Of a stretch of DNA of 64,000 nt, positions 1 through 8,916 are shown in pieces. Within the stretch, counting starts at the first letter, position 1. Each line of letters starts with the position of its first letter. A program made the position numbers and the translations under genes. Below the pieces are notes generated by a model. The model made no database searches. It saw nothing but the letters and a program-made list of their open reading frames with translations, and was not told where the DNA came from. This stretch comes from Delftia tsuruhatensis NBRC 16741 (GTDB lineage: Bacteria; Pseudomonadota; Gammaproteobacteria; Burkholderiales; Burkholderiaceae_C), in assembly GCF_001571325.1 (NCBI RefSeq), contig NZ_BCTO01000031.1, positions 1 to 64,000 on the forward strand, given 5' to 3'.

Positions 1-442
1 GAAGGCTGCTGCGCCTGCTGCAAAGAAGGCCGCAGCTCCTGCCAAGAAGGCTGCTGCACCTGCTGCCAAGAAGGCCGCAGCGCCCGCCAAGAAGGCTGCT
101 GCTCCTGCTGCCAAGAAGGCTGCCGCGCCTGCCAAGAAGGCTGCTGCTCCTGCCGCCAAGAAGGCCGCAGCTCCCGCCAAGAAGGCTGCAGCTCCTGCGG
201 CCAAGAAGCCCGCCGCTGCACCGGCTGCCAAGCCCGCAGCAGCACCCGCCAAGGCTGCAGCAGCTCCTGCCGCTCCCGCCAAGAAGGCTGCAGCGCCGAA
301 GAAGGCCGCTGCTCCCAAGAAGGCCGCAGCAGCTCCCGCCGCTGCCGCGCCTGCAGCTCCCGCTGCCGCACCCGCGCCCATCGCGCAAACCCGCCTCGCA
401 CCCCAAGCCGCATGGCCCTTCCCCACAGGCAGCAAGCCCTGA
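1..442 (+). CDS. Histone H1-like Lys/Ala/Pro-rich DNA-binding protein (3' part)
   Basis: Only the C-terminal part is in the window; the reading frame starts at base 2 and ends with TGA at 440-442. The visible sequence is a degenerate run of Lys-Lys-Ala-Ala-Ala-Pro-Ala units, as in eukaryotic histone H1 C-tails and bacterial H1-like/AlgP-type proteins. It then closes with a non-repetitive tail ending AWPFPTGSKP. Such proteins bind DNA non-specifically through the basic tail and help compact or regulate the nucleoid (family knowledge). A strong intrinsic terminator follows 20 bases after the stop. The number of repeat units usually varies between strains because the DNA is itself repetitive. 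Family assignment is firm; the exact role in this organism is not known. Confidence 0.85.
   Translation, partial: KAAAPAAKKAAAPAKKAAAPAAKKAAAPAKKAAAPAAKKAAAPAKKAAAPAAKKAAAPAKKAAAPAAKKPAAAPAAKPAAAPAKAAAAPAAPAKKAAAPKKAAAPKKAAAAPAAAAPAAPAAAPAPIAQTRLAPQAAWPFPTGSKP
2..350 (+). repeat. Degenerate tandem repeat coding for KKAAAPA units
   Basis: Imperfect repeats of about 21-30 bases (AAGAAGGC-type core followed by GC-rich Ala/Pro codons) fill this stretch in one frame. They encode the basic tail of the H1-like protein. The repeat is coding, not a CRISPR or satellite: unit length varies in multiples of three and synonymous differences separate the copies. Confidence 0.85.
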
Positions 443-462
443 GACTTCTCCGGTCTCAAAGC

Positions 463-495
463 AAAAAGCCCGGCTCTTTCGAGTCGGGCTTTTTT
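463..495 (+). terminator. Intrinsic terminator after the H1-like gene
   Basis: AAAAAGCCCGGCTC, loop TTTC, then GAGTCGGGC and six T. One G-T wobble in the stem. The A-run on the left makes it work in both directions, so it may also end the leftward PfkB operon that stops at 540. Confidence 0.9.
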
Positions 496-539
496 CATTG
501 CGACGATGGCGGCTGTACCGCCACCCGGCGATCACCGCA

Positions 540-1442
540 TCAGGGCTTGGCGAAGTCCAGCACGTAGTTCTGCGGGCCGCGGCTGGCAATCTTGAGCGCA
601 CCCAGGCGGTTGCCCAGTTCTGCACAACGCACCAGATCCCAGCCACGCTCCAGGCCGAACAGCAGGGCGCCACGCCACGCGTCGCCACAGCCCGTGGGGT
701 CGACCACGGCAGCGGGCTGCACAGGCGCCACCGGGGTCCTGGTGCCTTGCACCCAGACCTCGCAGCCTTGCGCGCCCAGCGTCACCACCAGGCCCTGCAC
801 CTGCCCTGAAATCTGCTCCAGGCTCCAGCCCGTGCGCTCGCTGAGCATGCGGGCTTCATAGTCGTTCACGGCCACCCAGTCGGCCTGCTCGATGAAGCGG
901 CGCAGATCCTGCCCGTCGAACATGGGCAGGCCCTGGCCCGGATCGAAGACGAAGGGAATGCCTGCAGCCTTGAACTGCTGGGCATGCTCGATCATGGCCT
1001 CGCGGCCATCGGGAGCGATGATGCCCACGCGCACCTGCTCCCTGAGTTCGGGCGTGATGCGGTTGCCGTGGGCCTGCATCATGGCGCCCGGGTGGAAGGC
1101 CGTGATCTGGTTGTTGTCGCGGTCGGTCATGATCATGCACTGGGCCGTGTGCGTGTCCTGCAACTGGCCGATGTGCGCCGTGTGCACGCCCAGCTCCTGC
1201 AGGCGCTGCACATATTCGGCACCGTCACTGCCCACCATGGCCATGGGCCAGGCATCGCCCCCCAGCAGCCTCAGCGCATAGGCGATGTTGCCCGCGCACC
1301 CGCCGAAATCGCGGCGCAGCGTGGGCACCAGGAAGGACACATTGAGGATGTGCAACTGGTCAGGCAGGATCTGGTCGGCAAACCTTCCGTCGAAGGTCAT
1401 GATGTTGTCGAACGCAAGCGATCCGCAGATGAGAGCGGCCAT
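540..1442 (-). CDS. PfkB-family carbohydrate/nucleoside kinase (adenosine kinase-like)
   Basis: A 300-aa ribokinase/PfkB-fold sugar or nucleoside kinase. Visible signatures are the substrate-side FGGCAGN motif (about residues 46-52) and the C-terminal PfkB signature DPTGCGDAWRG (248-258), with Asp254 as the expected catalytic base and the Gly-rich anion hole beside it. The fold phosphorylates a sugar hydroxyl with ATP in the cytoplasm. The adenosine-kinase-like subgroup is suggested by overall length and the N-terminal GSLAFDN motif, but the substrate cannot be read from sequence. I chose the ATG at 1442, where similarity to the fold begins; an in-frame upstream ATG at 1511 would overlap the preceding gene. 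It is the last gene of the leftward acc/prmA operon, 34 bases after the DUF3426 stop. Confidence 0.85.
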   Translation of the reverse strand: MAALICGSLAFDNIMTFDGRFADQILPDQLHILNVSFLVPTLRRDFGGCAGNIAYALRLLGGDAWPMAMVGSDGAEYVQRLQELGVHTAHIGQLQDTHTAQCMIMTDRDNNQITAFHPGAMMQAHGNRITPELREQVRVGIIAPDGREAMIEHAQQFKAAGIPFVFDPGQGLPMFDGQDLRRFIEQADWVAVNDYEARMLSERTGWSLEQISGQVQGLVVTLGAQGCEVWVQGTRTPVAPVQPAAVVDPTGCGDAWRGALLFGLERGWDLVRCAELGNRLGALKIASRGPQNYVLDFAKP

Positions 1443-1476
1443 GGTGTGTCTCGGCTTTCTTGAAGAGTCAGGGGAA

Positions 1477-2835
1477 TCAGGGATAAAAAACCAGGGCGCG
1501 GTAACCGGCAACGGCGGACTCCAGGCCCTGCACTTCGACCGGGGCGGTCACGCTCCATTCGCCATGGCCCTCGATCTGCGCGGGGGCACCGAACTGGTCG
1601 AGCCGGATCACGCGCCGCAGCAGCAGCTTGTCCTGCGCATCGGTGAGCGTGAGTTCGACAGCGGGCATGGCCACGGCGAAGCCGGAACGGTTCTCCAGGC
1701 TCAGGCTCCATTGGTACTGGCCGTTGCGCGGCAGCTGCCGAAAACCCGAACTGCCGATCACCACATCGCCGATCTGTCGGCGCGGCTGCAGCTCGCAGCC
1801 CGCCATGGCGCACAGGGTCTGCAGCGTGGGCGCCAGCGAAGGATGCTGCACGGCCAGCGCATCGCGCTGGCCCCACATCACCTGGCCTGCCAAAGCGCCC
1901 GCGCCCAGCAGGCAGCCCAGCACAAGGGCCACGCGTACGGCAGGCCGGCGCCAGAAGGCCTTGCGCCGCGCCTGACGCACAAAGCCGGGCTCGGCTTCGG
2001 GCAGCGCAGGCTGGTCGTCGCTGCCACCCTCGCCGTCGCTGTCGGGCCAGCGGGAGAACTCCGGCGAAGGCACGGATACCTGCGCCTGCCGCTCCGATTC
2101 ACGGACCAGGCCCGTCGGGACGGACAGCGAAGACGCATCGGCTTTCTGGGACGGCACGGCACCATCCACCTTGTGCGGCGATGGCGCGGAAACAGGCTTG
2201 TGTTCAGGCTCGGGCTGGGGTTCAGGCTCGGGTTCGGGCTCCAGGCCGGGCGGGGACGCCACCGCCGGCCCATGCCGCGCGTCAGGCTGGGGCTGCGCCG
2301 CTGGTGCAGCCACGGACGCCGCCAGGATCTCGTCCACCAGCGACGCGCCAGGCAGCTCGCGGCCCGGATCGTCGGCGGCAGAAGCCGAAGGGGTCTGCGC
2401 AGGCGGTGCCGTGGACGTGGACGTGGACGTGGACGTGGACGCGGGCGCCTGCGGAGCCGCAGCTTCGGCAGGCGGCACGGCAGGCGAAGGCTCGACCCTG
2501 GCAGCAGGCGCCGTGCTTGCACCAGTTGCCGTGGCTGCAGCCGGTGCCGGAGCACCCCGCCCCGGCAGCCCCACGGGCGCCGTCGGCAGCCACATGGACT
2601 CCCGGAATTCGCGGATGTCATCGTCCTCGAATTCCGGCCCATCGAGCGATGCCCCGCCCGCCACGGGATTGCCGGCGGCATGCGCAGGCGTGGCCGGCAG
2701 GGGCTGCAGATCCTCGGAGGCATCGAACACTTCATGGCAGACGCCGCAGCGCACCCACCCCTGCGAAATTCGCAGCTGGTCGGCCACCACTTTGAAGCGG
2801 GTTCCACAGGCAGGACAGCGGGTGACTTGGCTCAT
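1477..2835 (-). CDS. Zinc-ribbon, DUF3426 membrane protein
   Basis: A 452-aa protein with an N-terminal MJ0042-type zinc ribbon (Cys7-x2-Cys10 and Cys30-x2-Cys33). A long Ala/Pro/Glu-rich disordered middle follows, with Ser-Thr and Glu-Pro dipeptide repeats. One membrane span lies near residues 302-321, and a periplasmic DUF3426 domain occupies the last 130 residues. The layout (cytoplasmic metal knuckle, one span, outside domain) is that of a conserved but uncharacterised betaproteobacterial family usually found right after prmA, as here. The start at 2835 places the first Cys pair at the usual distance from the N-terminus; a longer start at 2868 is possible. Function unknown. The disordered linker is encoded by a slippage-prone 6-bp repeat. 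Confidence 0.85.
   Translation of the reverse strand: MSQVTRCPACGTRFKVVADQLRISQGWVRCGVCHEVFDASEDLQPLPATPAHAAGNPVAGGASLDGPEFEDDDIREFRESMWLPTAPVGLPGRGAPAPAAATATGASTAPAARVEPSPAVPPAEAAAPQAPASTSTSTSTSTAPPAQTPSASAADDPGRELPGASLVDEILAASVAAPAAQPQPDARHGPAVASPPGLEPEPEPEPQPEPEHKPVSAPSPHKVDGAVPSQKADASSLSVPTGLVRESERQAQVSVPSPEFSRWPDSDGEGGSDDQPALPEAEPGFVRQARRKAFWRRPAVRVALVLGCLLGAGALAGQVMWGQRDALAVQHPSLAPTLQTLCAMAGCELQPRRQIGDVVIGSSGFRQLPRNGQYQWSLSLENRSGFAVAMPAVELTLTDAQDKLLLRRVIRLDQFGAPAQIEGHGEWSVTAPVEVQGLESAVAGYRALVFYP
2411..2440 (+). repeat. Five tandem copies of a 6-bp unit, GTGGAC
   Basis: Five perfect GTGGAC copies lie inside the DUF3426 gene. On the coding strand each unit adds one Ser-Thr pair, so gain or loss of a unit keeps the frame and lengthens the linker by two residues. 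Confidence 0.9.
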
Positions 2836-2910
2836 CAGCGATCGATTGTAGGCAGCTGCTCGCGGCACGCGCCATGAAGGCGGCAGCCGCGCAGGGACTC
2901 GTGGCGCAAA

Positions 2911-3801
2911 TCAGGCCGCGCGGCGCGCGGTCATCAGGATCCAGCCATCTTCGCTGTCGGCGACTTCGAGTGCCAGGTACGGCGCGTAGGCCTGCTTGAG
3001 TTCGTCGGCCTGGCGCTCCAGGATGCCGGCCAGCACCAGGTTTCCACCCTCCGCCACGCGGGCGCACAGCAGCGGCGCCAGCACCTTGAGCGGCGTGGCC
3101 AGGATGTTGGCCAGCACGGTGCTGTATTCACCCGTCACGGCATCGGGCAGGCCGGCCTTCAACTGCACGGCGTTGGCATCGGCGTTGTAGCGCGTGGACT
3201 CCACGGCAGCCGGGTCGATGTCCACCGCGTCGATGTCGGTGGCACCGAACTTGGCCGCACCGATGGCCAGGATGCCGGAGCCGCAGCCGTAGTCCAGCGT
3301 GCGCCCCAGGCTGCCCTCGGGCTGGCGTGCGATCCAGCGCAGGCACATGCGCGTGGTCGGGTGCGTACCCGTGCCGAAGGCCAGGCCCGGGTCCAGGCGG
3401 ATGCTCACGCGCGCCTGCGGCGGCAGTTCGTGCCAGGTGGGAACAATCCAGAATTCGGGGGTGATGTCCACGGGGGCGAACTGCGACTGCGTCAGGCGCA
3501 CCCAGTCCTGCTCGGGCACCTGCTTGACGGCGATGATGCTGCAGCCCTCGAAGAAGTCCTGGGGCAGCAGCAGATCACGTGCCTCTTCGGCCGCTTGCTG
3601 CGTGGGGAACAGCGCCACCAGGCGGCTGCGCTGCCAGCCGTCCTTGGGTGGCGGCATGCCGGGCTCGCCGAACAGGGCCTGCTCGGCCTCGGTCTGCGCG
3701 TCGGCGTCCTCGACCGATACGCTCAGGGCGTCCAGCGCATCCAGTGCATCGCTGATGGTTTCGACCCGGTCTTCCGGGCACAGCAGGCTCAACTCGAACA
3801 T
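2911..3801 (-). CDS. prmA: Ribosomal protein L11 methyltransferase
   Basis: A 296-aa class I SAM methyltransferase. It begins MFELSLLC, has an N-terminal substrate-recognition domain, then the SAM-binding LDYGCGSGILAIGA loop, a DIDPAA acidic motif and NILATPL, the expected post-motif II of PrmA. The enzyme trimethylates lysines and the N-terminus of ribosomal protein L11 (family knowledge); loss is usually tolerated. Length matches the family. The start is the ATG at 3801, which begins the conserved domain. The gene follows accC by 85 bases and precedes the DUF3426 gene, a typical betaproteobacterial order. Confidence 0.95.
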   Translation of the reverse strand: MFELSLLCPEDRVETISDALDALDALSVSVEDADAQTEAEQALFGEPGMPPPKDGWQRSRLVALFPTQQAAEEARDLLLPQDFFEGCSIIAVKQVPEQDWVRLTQSQFAPVDITPEFWIVPTWHELPPQARVSIRLDPGLAFGTGTHPTTRMCLRWIARQPEGSLGRTLDYGCGSGILAIGAAKFGATDIDAVDIDPAAVESTRYNADANAVQLKAGLPDAVTGEYSTVLANILATPLKVLAPLLCARVAEGGNLVLAGILERQADELKQAYAPYLALEVADSEDGWILMTARRAA

Positions 3802-3886
3802 GGGCCCATCCTTTTCTAAGCAATCAATGAAAAATGCCGGCCGCCGTCGCCGGGGGCCAGCATGCATGGTCGATCGGGTGACCCGC

Positions 3887-5251
3887 TCAACGCTTGTTGG
3901 CGTTGCGGTGCGCCAGCCACTCTTCCAGATAGTGGATGTTGGTGCCGCCTTCCATGAACTTGGCGTCCACCATCAGGTCCTGGTGCAGCGGGATGTTGGT
4001 CTTGATGCCTTCGACCACGGTCTCCAGCAGCGCAGTGCGCATGCGTGCCAGCGCCTGCTCGCGCGTGTCGCCGTGAACGATGATCTTGCCGATCATGGAG
4101 TCGTAGTTCGGCGGCACGAAGTAGTTGTTGTAGACGTGCGAGTCCACGCGCACGCCCGGGCCACCGGGCGCATGCCACATGGTGATGCGGCCTGGCGAAG
4201 GCATGAAGTTGTAGGGGTCCTCGGCATTCACGCGGCATTCGATCGCATGGCCCTTGAGCTGGGCATTGATCTGGCGCTGCGTGAAAGGCAGCTTCTCGCC
4301 TGCGGCCACCATGATCTGGGTACGAACGATGTCCACGCCCGTGATCAGTTCCGTCACCGGATGCTCCACCTGCACGCGCGTGTTCATCTCGATGAAGTAG
4401 AACTCGCCGTTTTCGTAGAGGAACTCGAAGGTGCCTGCGCCACGGTAGCCCAGCTTCTTGCAGGCTGCAGCGCAGCGCTCGCCGATCTTCTCGACCAGGC
4501 GACGGGGAATGCCGGGAGCCGGCGCTTCCTCGATGACCTTCTGGTGGCGGCGCTGCATGGAGCAGTCGCGCTCGCCCAGGTAGACGGCATTGCGATGGTT
4601 GTCGGCCAGGATCTGGATTTCCACATGGCGCGGGTTCTGCAGGAACTTCTCCATGTAGACGGCCGGATTGCCGAAGGCCGCACCGGCCTCGGCCTTGGTC
4701 ATCTGCACGGCATTGATCAGCGCCGCCTCGGTATGCACCACGCGCATGCCACGGCCACCGCCGCCGCCTGCGGCCTTGATGATCACCGGATAGCCCACGG
4801 CCTTGGCGATGCGGCGGATCTGCACCGGATCGTCGGGCAGTTCGCCGTCCGAGCCCGGCACGCAGGGCACGCCCGCCTTGATCATGGCCTGCTTGGCCGA
4901 GACCTTGTCACCCATGGTGCGGATGTTGTCGGGCGTGGGGCCGATGAAGGTGAAGCCGCTCTTTTCCACGCGCTCGGCAAAGTCGGCGTTCTCGCTGAGA
5001 AAGCCGTAGCCAGGGTGGATCGCCTCGGCGTCGGTCACCTCGGCGGCCGAGATGATGGCCGGCATGTTGAGGTAGCTCAGCGGCGAAGGAGCGGGGCCGA
5101 TGCACACGGCCTCGTCGGCCAGCTTGACGTACTTTGCGTCACGGTCGGCCTCGGAATACACCATCACCGCCTTGATGCCCAGTTCACGGCAGGCGCGCTG
5201 GATGCGCAGGGCGATCTCGCCCCGGTTGGCAACCAAAATTTTCTTAAACAT
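3887..5251 (-). CDS. accC: Acetyl-CoA carboxylase, biotin carboxylase subunit
   Basis: A 454-aa ATP-grasp enzyme that carboxylates the biotin carried by AccB, the first half-reaction of fatty-acid synthesis. It starts [14 protein letters not shown], has the Gly-rich ATP loop GGGGGRGM (about 162-169) and the active-site stretch [14 protein letters not shown]. Length equals the family norm. It lies 132 bases after accB on the same strand, the conserved accBC pairing that keeps the two subunits in proportion. No unusual residues seen. Confidence 0.98.
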   Translation of the reverse strand: MFKKILVANRGEIALRIQRACRELGIKAVMVYSEADRDAKYVKLADEAVCIGPAPSPLSYLNMPAIISAAEVTDAEAIHPGYGFLSENADFAERVEKSGFTFIGPTPDNIRTMGDKVSAKQAMIKAGVPCVPGSDGELPDDPVQIRRIAKAVGYPVIIKAAGGGGGRGMRVVHTEAALINAVQMTKAEAGAAFGNPAVYMEKFLQNPRHVEIQILADNHRNAVYLGERDCSMQRRHQKVIEEAPAPGIPRRLVEKIGERCAAACKKLGYRGAGTFEFLYENGEFYFIEMNTRVQVEHPVTELITGVDIVRTQIMVAAGEKLPFTQRQINAQLKGHAIECRVNAEDPYNFMPSPGRITMWHAPGGPGVRVDSHVYNNYFVPPNYDSMIGKIIVHGDTREQALARMRTALLETVVEGIKTNIPLHQDLMVDAKFMEGGTNIHYLEEWLAHRNANKR

Positions 5252-5383
5252 GAAGGTCCTCGCGGCTTGGTGCCTGCGGCGGTACGCAGGCCGAAGCCGT
5301 CAGTTGAGCCAATTGCTCTGTCGCGCCGCGGCATGCGTTCGCGCCAGGGCGTCGTGCCGCTTGCGGCATCGCTCGCCTGCAGG

Positions 5384-5848
5384 TTACTCGATCACGAACA
5401 GGGGCTGGCCGTACTCGACGGCCTGGCCGTTTTCACCCAGGATGCGGGTAATGGTGCCGCTCTTGTCGGCCTCGATCTCGTTGAGAATCTTCATCGCTTC
5501 GATGATGCAGATGGTCTCGCCTTCCTTGACCTGGTTGCCCACTTCCACGAAAGGCTTGCCGCCAGGGCTGGATGCGCGGTAGAAGGTGCCGACCATGGGC
5601 GACTTCACCACGTGTCCCGCGACGGCTGCCTCGGCAGGGGCTGCCACGGGCGCTGCTGCAGGAGCGGCCACAGGTGCTGCCACGGGCGCAGCCATCGGAG
5701 CCTGCATGGGCGCAGCCACGTAGTGCTGCACCACGGCGCCTTCGCTCTTGACGATCCGGACCTTGCCCTCTGCTTCGGTGATCTCCAGTTCCGACACGTT
5801 CGATTCGGACACCAGATCAATGAGGGTCTTGAGTTTTCGCAAATCCAT
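5384..5848 (-). CDS. accB: Acetyl-CoA carboxylase, biotin carboxyl carrier protein
   Basis: A 154-aa BCCP. The N-terminal dimerisation segment is followed by a flexible Ala/Pro linker (about 45-79) and the biotinyl domain with [10 protein letters not shown], where Lys120 is the biotin attachment site. The start is taken at [11 protein letters not shown], the usual first residues; an upstream in-frame Met at 5869 adds seven residues without similarity. It shuttles carboxyl-biotin between AccC and the AccAD transferase. The 145-base gap before it can carry the accBC promoter. In many Burkholderiales aroQ precedes accB; here a TlpA-like gene is the direct upstream neighbour. Confidence 0.97.
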   Translation of the reverse strand: MDLRKLKTLIDLVSESNVSELEITEAEGKVRIVKSEGAVVQHYVAAPMQAPMAAPVAAPVAAPAAAPVAAPAEAAVAGHVVKSPMVGTFYRASSPGGKPFVEVGNQVKEGETICIIEAMKILNEIEADKSGTITRILGENGQAVEYGQPLFVIE

Positions 5849-5955
5849 GGGAGCTCCAGCGGCTAACAACTAAATAGGGCGCGAATTTACTCCAATTTCG
5901 CCCTTCTGCGTGCTTTGAGGCATATTTTTCATCAACGTCGCCATGGAATTCGGGG

Positions 5956-5995
5956 GATTTCCTGAGCCTGCACAGGCTCGGTCGCTGCGGAAATC
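5956..5995. other. Nested inverted repeat at the tlpA 3' end
   Basis: GATTTCC (5956) pairs with GGAAATC (5989) around an inner GAGCCTG/CAGGCTC hairpin (5964-5979). It overlaps the stop of the TlpA-like gene. No T-run follows on either strand, so it may stabilise an mRNA end rather than terminate. Confidence 0.4.
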
Positions 5996-6548
5996 AGCCT
6001 TTTGCGCTCCAGGAAGCCAGATCTTCGGTAGTAAGCTCACCTATTTTACGTTGCCGCACCAGGCCATCCTCGCCGAGCAGCACGGTGAAGGGCAGTCCGC
6101 CCTGCAGATTGCCGAGCGAGCGGGTCAGGCCCAGACCGCCTTCCACCGCCAGCGCCACGGGGAAACGCAGGGGTGTGCGGCCCAGAAAGCGCTGCACTGC
6201 CTCGGGCTTGTCCACGGCCAGGCCAATGACCTGAATGCCATGCTGGTCTTGGCGTGCCGAGAAGGCATCCAGCATGGGCAGTTCGCGCACGCACGGCGGG
6301 CACCAGGTGGCCCAGAAATTGACCAGCACCGGCTTGCCACGCCAGCGCGACAGCGTCATGGCCGAGCCATCCGGCGTGATGAAACGCTGCTGCCACAGCT
6401 GCTCTTCGGCGCTGGACTCCATGGCATGGGGCTGAAATCGCCACCAGGCCAATCCGGCGCCACCCAGTCCCGCAGCGGCGGCAACGCCGCCCATCAGCCA
6501 GCGGCGGCGGGAAGATGTGTTTTGACCTGCATCCACGGAATCAGCCAC
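5994..6548 (-). CDS. TlpA-family thiol:disulfide oxidoreductase
   Basis: A 184-aa exported thioredoxin-fold protein. Near the N-terminus is a twin-arginine-like SRRRWLMGG followed by a hydrophobic Ala/Gly span (20-36). The thioredoxin core then carries the redox motif W-CPPC (81-86) within the FWATWCPPC signature of TlpA/ResA proteins. Such proteins reduce disulfides in the periplasm, commonly for cytochrome c or copper-site assembly (family knowledge); the partner here is not evident. It overlaps the upstream 202-aa gene by 8 bases, so the two are probably translationally coupled. Some annotations might call it a redoxin-domain protein. Confidence 0.88.
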   Translation of the reverse strand: MADSVDAGQNTSSRRRWLMGGVAAAAGLGGAGLAWWRFQPHAMESSAEEQLWQQRFITPDGSAMTLSRWRGKPVLVNFWATWCPPCVRELPMLDAFSARQDQHGIQVIGLAVDKPEAVQRFLGRTPLRFPVALAVEGGLGLTRSLGNLQGGLPFTVLLGEDGLVRQRKIGELTTEDLASWSAKG

Positions 6549-7149
6549 GGTCGGCCTCCCCTTCGTCCTGGTTCAACAGCTTGCGCAATGCCTCTGCGCT
6601 GCCACGCGGGCTGCGCCCCTGTCCATCGGGCTTGAGCGCGCCGCGCAGATCGTCAAGATCATGGACCAGCAGGTGCACACCCACATCCTCGTTCAGCGGG
6701 CGGCAGAAGGCATGGATGCTCAGCGCCTCCACGCTCTGGCCGGTGAATCCCGTCACGGTGCTGGGTTCGTAGTTCACATGCTGGTTGATCAGTGCGATCT
6801 CTGCCGATTTGGGGTCGTCGCAGAACAGTTGCAGATAAATATCGGACAGGCGCGTGGCCGTGCCGCGCCAGACGGCGCCGGCCAGGTGGGGACGGAACTC
6901 GGCCAGGCGATCCATCCATTGCAGAGCCAGCTCGCGCAGGGCCTGCAGTTCCTGGGGCTGGGTGTCGGCGCAGAACAGGGCGATGTATTCGCGCACAGCT
7001 TCTTCCACCAGGTCATTGCCCGGCAGCGCAGTGCGCGAGGGCAGTCCCAGCTGGCGCACAGCGCGGTGCTTGGCAGGCCCCCATTCCAGACCTTCCTCGA
7101 CCACGAGGCGGGCCGCAGTCTGGGCAATTTCGGCAGTGGCTTGGTCCAT
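6541..7149 (-). CDS. Conserved hypothetical protein, 202 aa
   Basis: I do not recognise a named domain. The protein is soluble, mostly helical in appearance, and rich in acidic and Leu/Ala residues; no signal peptide or membrane span is visible. It starts MDQATAEIAQTAARL and ends in a hydrophilic tail whose codons overlap the start of the TlpA-like gene by 8 bases. Divergent from mpl across a 244-base gap containing a short (TA)n tract just upstream of its start. Conserved position next to mpl and the tlpA-acc genes would suggest a housekeeping role, but that is inference only. The ATG at 7149 is preferred; the frame is open further upstream into the intergenic region. Confidence 0.75.
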   Translation of the reverse strand: MDQATAEIAQTAARLVVEEGLEWGPAKHRAVRQLGLPSRTALPGNDLVEEAVREYIALFCADTQPQELQALRELALQWMDRLAEFRPHLAGAVWRGTATRLSDIYLQLFCDDPKSAEIALINQHVNYEPSTVTGFTGQSVEALSIHAFCRPLNEDVGVHLLVHDLDDLRGALKPDGQGRSPRGSAEALRKLLNQDEGEADRG

Positions 7150-7393
7150 GGCTTTACGATCCGCTGTATCCCTACATATATATAAGAGGCCTTCCCTGCG
7201 GATGGCCCCGGGCCATTGTGACCCAAGCCGCAGCAACGCCGGCCGCTGACGGGCTTTGCATGTTCCCGCCAGCGCCTTGCACCGGCGATTTCGCAACCTT
7301 GTGTTTCCGGGACCCGGTGCCTGCTGGGCCGCAAGCTCCTGTTTTTGCAGGCCAGCCATCCCAGACATGGCGGCAACCGTAGAATGCCCGGCC

Positions 7394-8833
7394 ATGCACA
7401 TACATATTCTGGGCATCTGCGGCACCTTCATGGGCGGACTGGCCGCGCTGGCGCGCGAGGCTGGGCACCGCGTCACAGGCTGCGACGCCGGCGTCTACCC
7501 GCCGATGAGCGATCAGCTGCGTGCACTGGGCATCGAGCTGATCGAGGGCTACGGCGCCGACCAGATGACCCTGCAACCCGACATGTATGTCGTAGGCAAC
7601 GTGGTCAGCCGCGCGCGCCTGCCCGACGGCAGCCCCAAGTTCCCGCTGATGGAGGCAATCCTCGAAAGCGGCGCTCCCTACACCAGCGGGCCGCAATGGC
7701 TTTGCGAACATGTGCTGCACCATCCATCCTGCCCGCGCCATGTGCTGGCCGTGGCCGGCACGCATGGCAAGACGACCACGACGTCGATGCTGGCCTGGAT
7801 TCTCGAATGCGCAGGCCTGGCCCCGGGCTTTCTGGTCGGCGGCGTGCCGCTGGACTTCGGCGTCTCGGCCCGCCTGGGTGCATCCAGGCGCCCGACGCCA
7901 GGCGAGGGCCCGGCCGGCGCGGAGCCCGTCTTCGTCATCGAGGCCGATGAATACGACACGGCCTTCTTCGACAAGCGCAGCAAGTTCGTGCACTACCGCC
8001 CGCGCACGGCCGTGCTCAACAACCTGGAGTTCGATCACGCCGACATCTTCGAGGATCTCGGTGCCATCGAACGCCAGTTCCACCATCTGGTGCGCACCGT
8101 CCCCGCTTCGGGCCGGCTTGTTGTCAACGGCATCGAGGAAAGCATCACCCGCGTGCTGCACCAGGGCTGCTGGAGCGAGGTTTCCAGCTTCGGGGCGGTG
8201 GTCAGCGACTTCAGCGCAGAGGGCGATCCGAGCGCCTTCGACGTGCTGCACCGTGGCCGCAAGGTGGCCCGCCTGGAATGGGCGCTGACCGGGGAACACA
8301 ACCAGCTCAACGCGCTGGCCGCCATTGCGGCAGCCGAGCACGTGGGCGTGACGCCGGCACAGGCCTGCGAGGCGCTGGCGCGCTTTCAGAACGTCAAGCG
8401 ACGCATGGAGCTGCGCGGCATGGCGGGCGGCGTATCCGTCTACGACGACTTCGCCCACCACCCCACGGCCATACGCACCACGCTGGACGGCCTGCGCCGC
8501 AAACTCGGCAGCCAGGCACGCATCCTTGCGGTGTTCGAGCCGCGCAGCAACACCATGAAGCTGGGCACCATGAAGTCGCAACTGCCCTGGTCCCTGGAAA
8601 GCGCCGATCTGGTGTTCTGCCACACGGCCGGCCTGGACTGGGACGCCGCCGAGGCGCTGCATCCCCTGGGCGTGGGCCCTGGCCGCAAGGCGCAGGTGGC
8701 AGGCGACATGGACACGCTGATCGGACAGATCCTCGCAGCCGCCCGGCCGGGCGACCATGTGGTGTGCATGAGCAACGGCGGCTTCGGCGGCATACACCCC
8801 AAGCTGCTGGCCGCCCTGCAGGCCGCAGGCTGA
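7394..8833 (+). CDS. mpl: UDP-N-acetylmuramate:L-Ala-gamma-D-Glu-meso-DAP ligase
   Basis: A 479-aa Mur-ligase-family enzyme of peptidoglycan recycling. It joins the tripeptide L-Ala-gamma-D-Glu-meso-DAP recovered from old wall to UDP-MurNAc. The N-terminal MHIHILGICGTFMGG nucleotide motif, the P-loop AGTHGKTTTT (121-130), EADEYDTAFFDKRSKF and the C-terminal YDDFAHHPTAI segment are all typical of Mpl and separate it from MurC (also in this window). The start at 7394 fits the family N-terminus; the frame is open upstream without similarity. A strong bidirectional hairpin follows. Confidence 0.97.
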   Translation: MHIHILGICGTFMGGLAALAREAGHRVTGCDAGVYPPMSDQLRALGIELIEGYGADQMTLQPDMYVVGNVVSRARLPDGSPKFPLMEAILESGAPYTSGPQWLCEHVLHHPSCPRHVLAVAGTHGKTTTTSMLAWILECAGLAPGFLVGGVPLDFGVSARLGASRRPTPGEGPAGAEPVFVIEADEYDTAFFDKRSKFVHYRPRTAVLNNLEFDHADIFEDLGAIERQFHHLVRTVPASGRLVVNGIEESITRVLHQGCWSEVSSFGAVVSDFSAEGDPSAFDVLHRGRKVARLEWALTGEHNQLNALAAIAAAEHVGVTPAQACEALARFQNVKRRMELRGMAGGVSVYDDFAHHPTAIRTTLDGLRRKLGSQARILAVFEPRSNTMKLGTMKSQLPWSLESADLVFCHTAGLDWDAAEALHPLGVGPGRKAQVAGDMDTLIGQILAAARPGDHVVCMSNGGFGGIHPKLLAALQAAG

Positions 8834-8860
8834 ACAAAGCGCAAGCAAGCCCCGCCCCAA

Positions 8861-8895
8861 TGAAAGAAGCCCGGGACATGCCCGGGCTTCTTTCA
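8861..8895. terminator. Bidirectional intrinsic terminator between mpl and a 105-aa gene
   Basis: TGAAAGAAGCCCGGG, loop ACATG, then the exact complement. A 15-bp perfect stem with A/T-rich outer pairs on both sides; it sits between convergent genes and can stop both. Confidence 0.85.
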
Positions 8896-8916
8896 TGTGC
8901 CTTCGCCTGTCAGCCG

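Noticed and set aside
1-350. Regular repeats at the window start as a CRISPR array
   Set aside because: Units are in one reading frame, differ by synonymous changes and have no unique spacers; they code for a histone H1-like tail.
3299-5866. An 855-codon plus-strand frame opposite prmA, accC and accB
   Set aside because: Shadow of the real genes; no motif and a His/Gly/Arg-rich product.
7171-7186. Short (TA)n tract as a strong promoter for the 202-aa gene
   Set aside because: No -35 at the proper distance; the tract alone is not enough.
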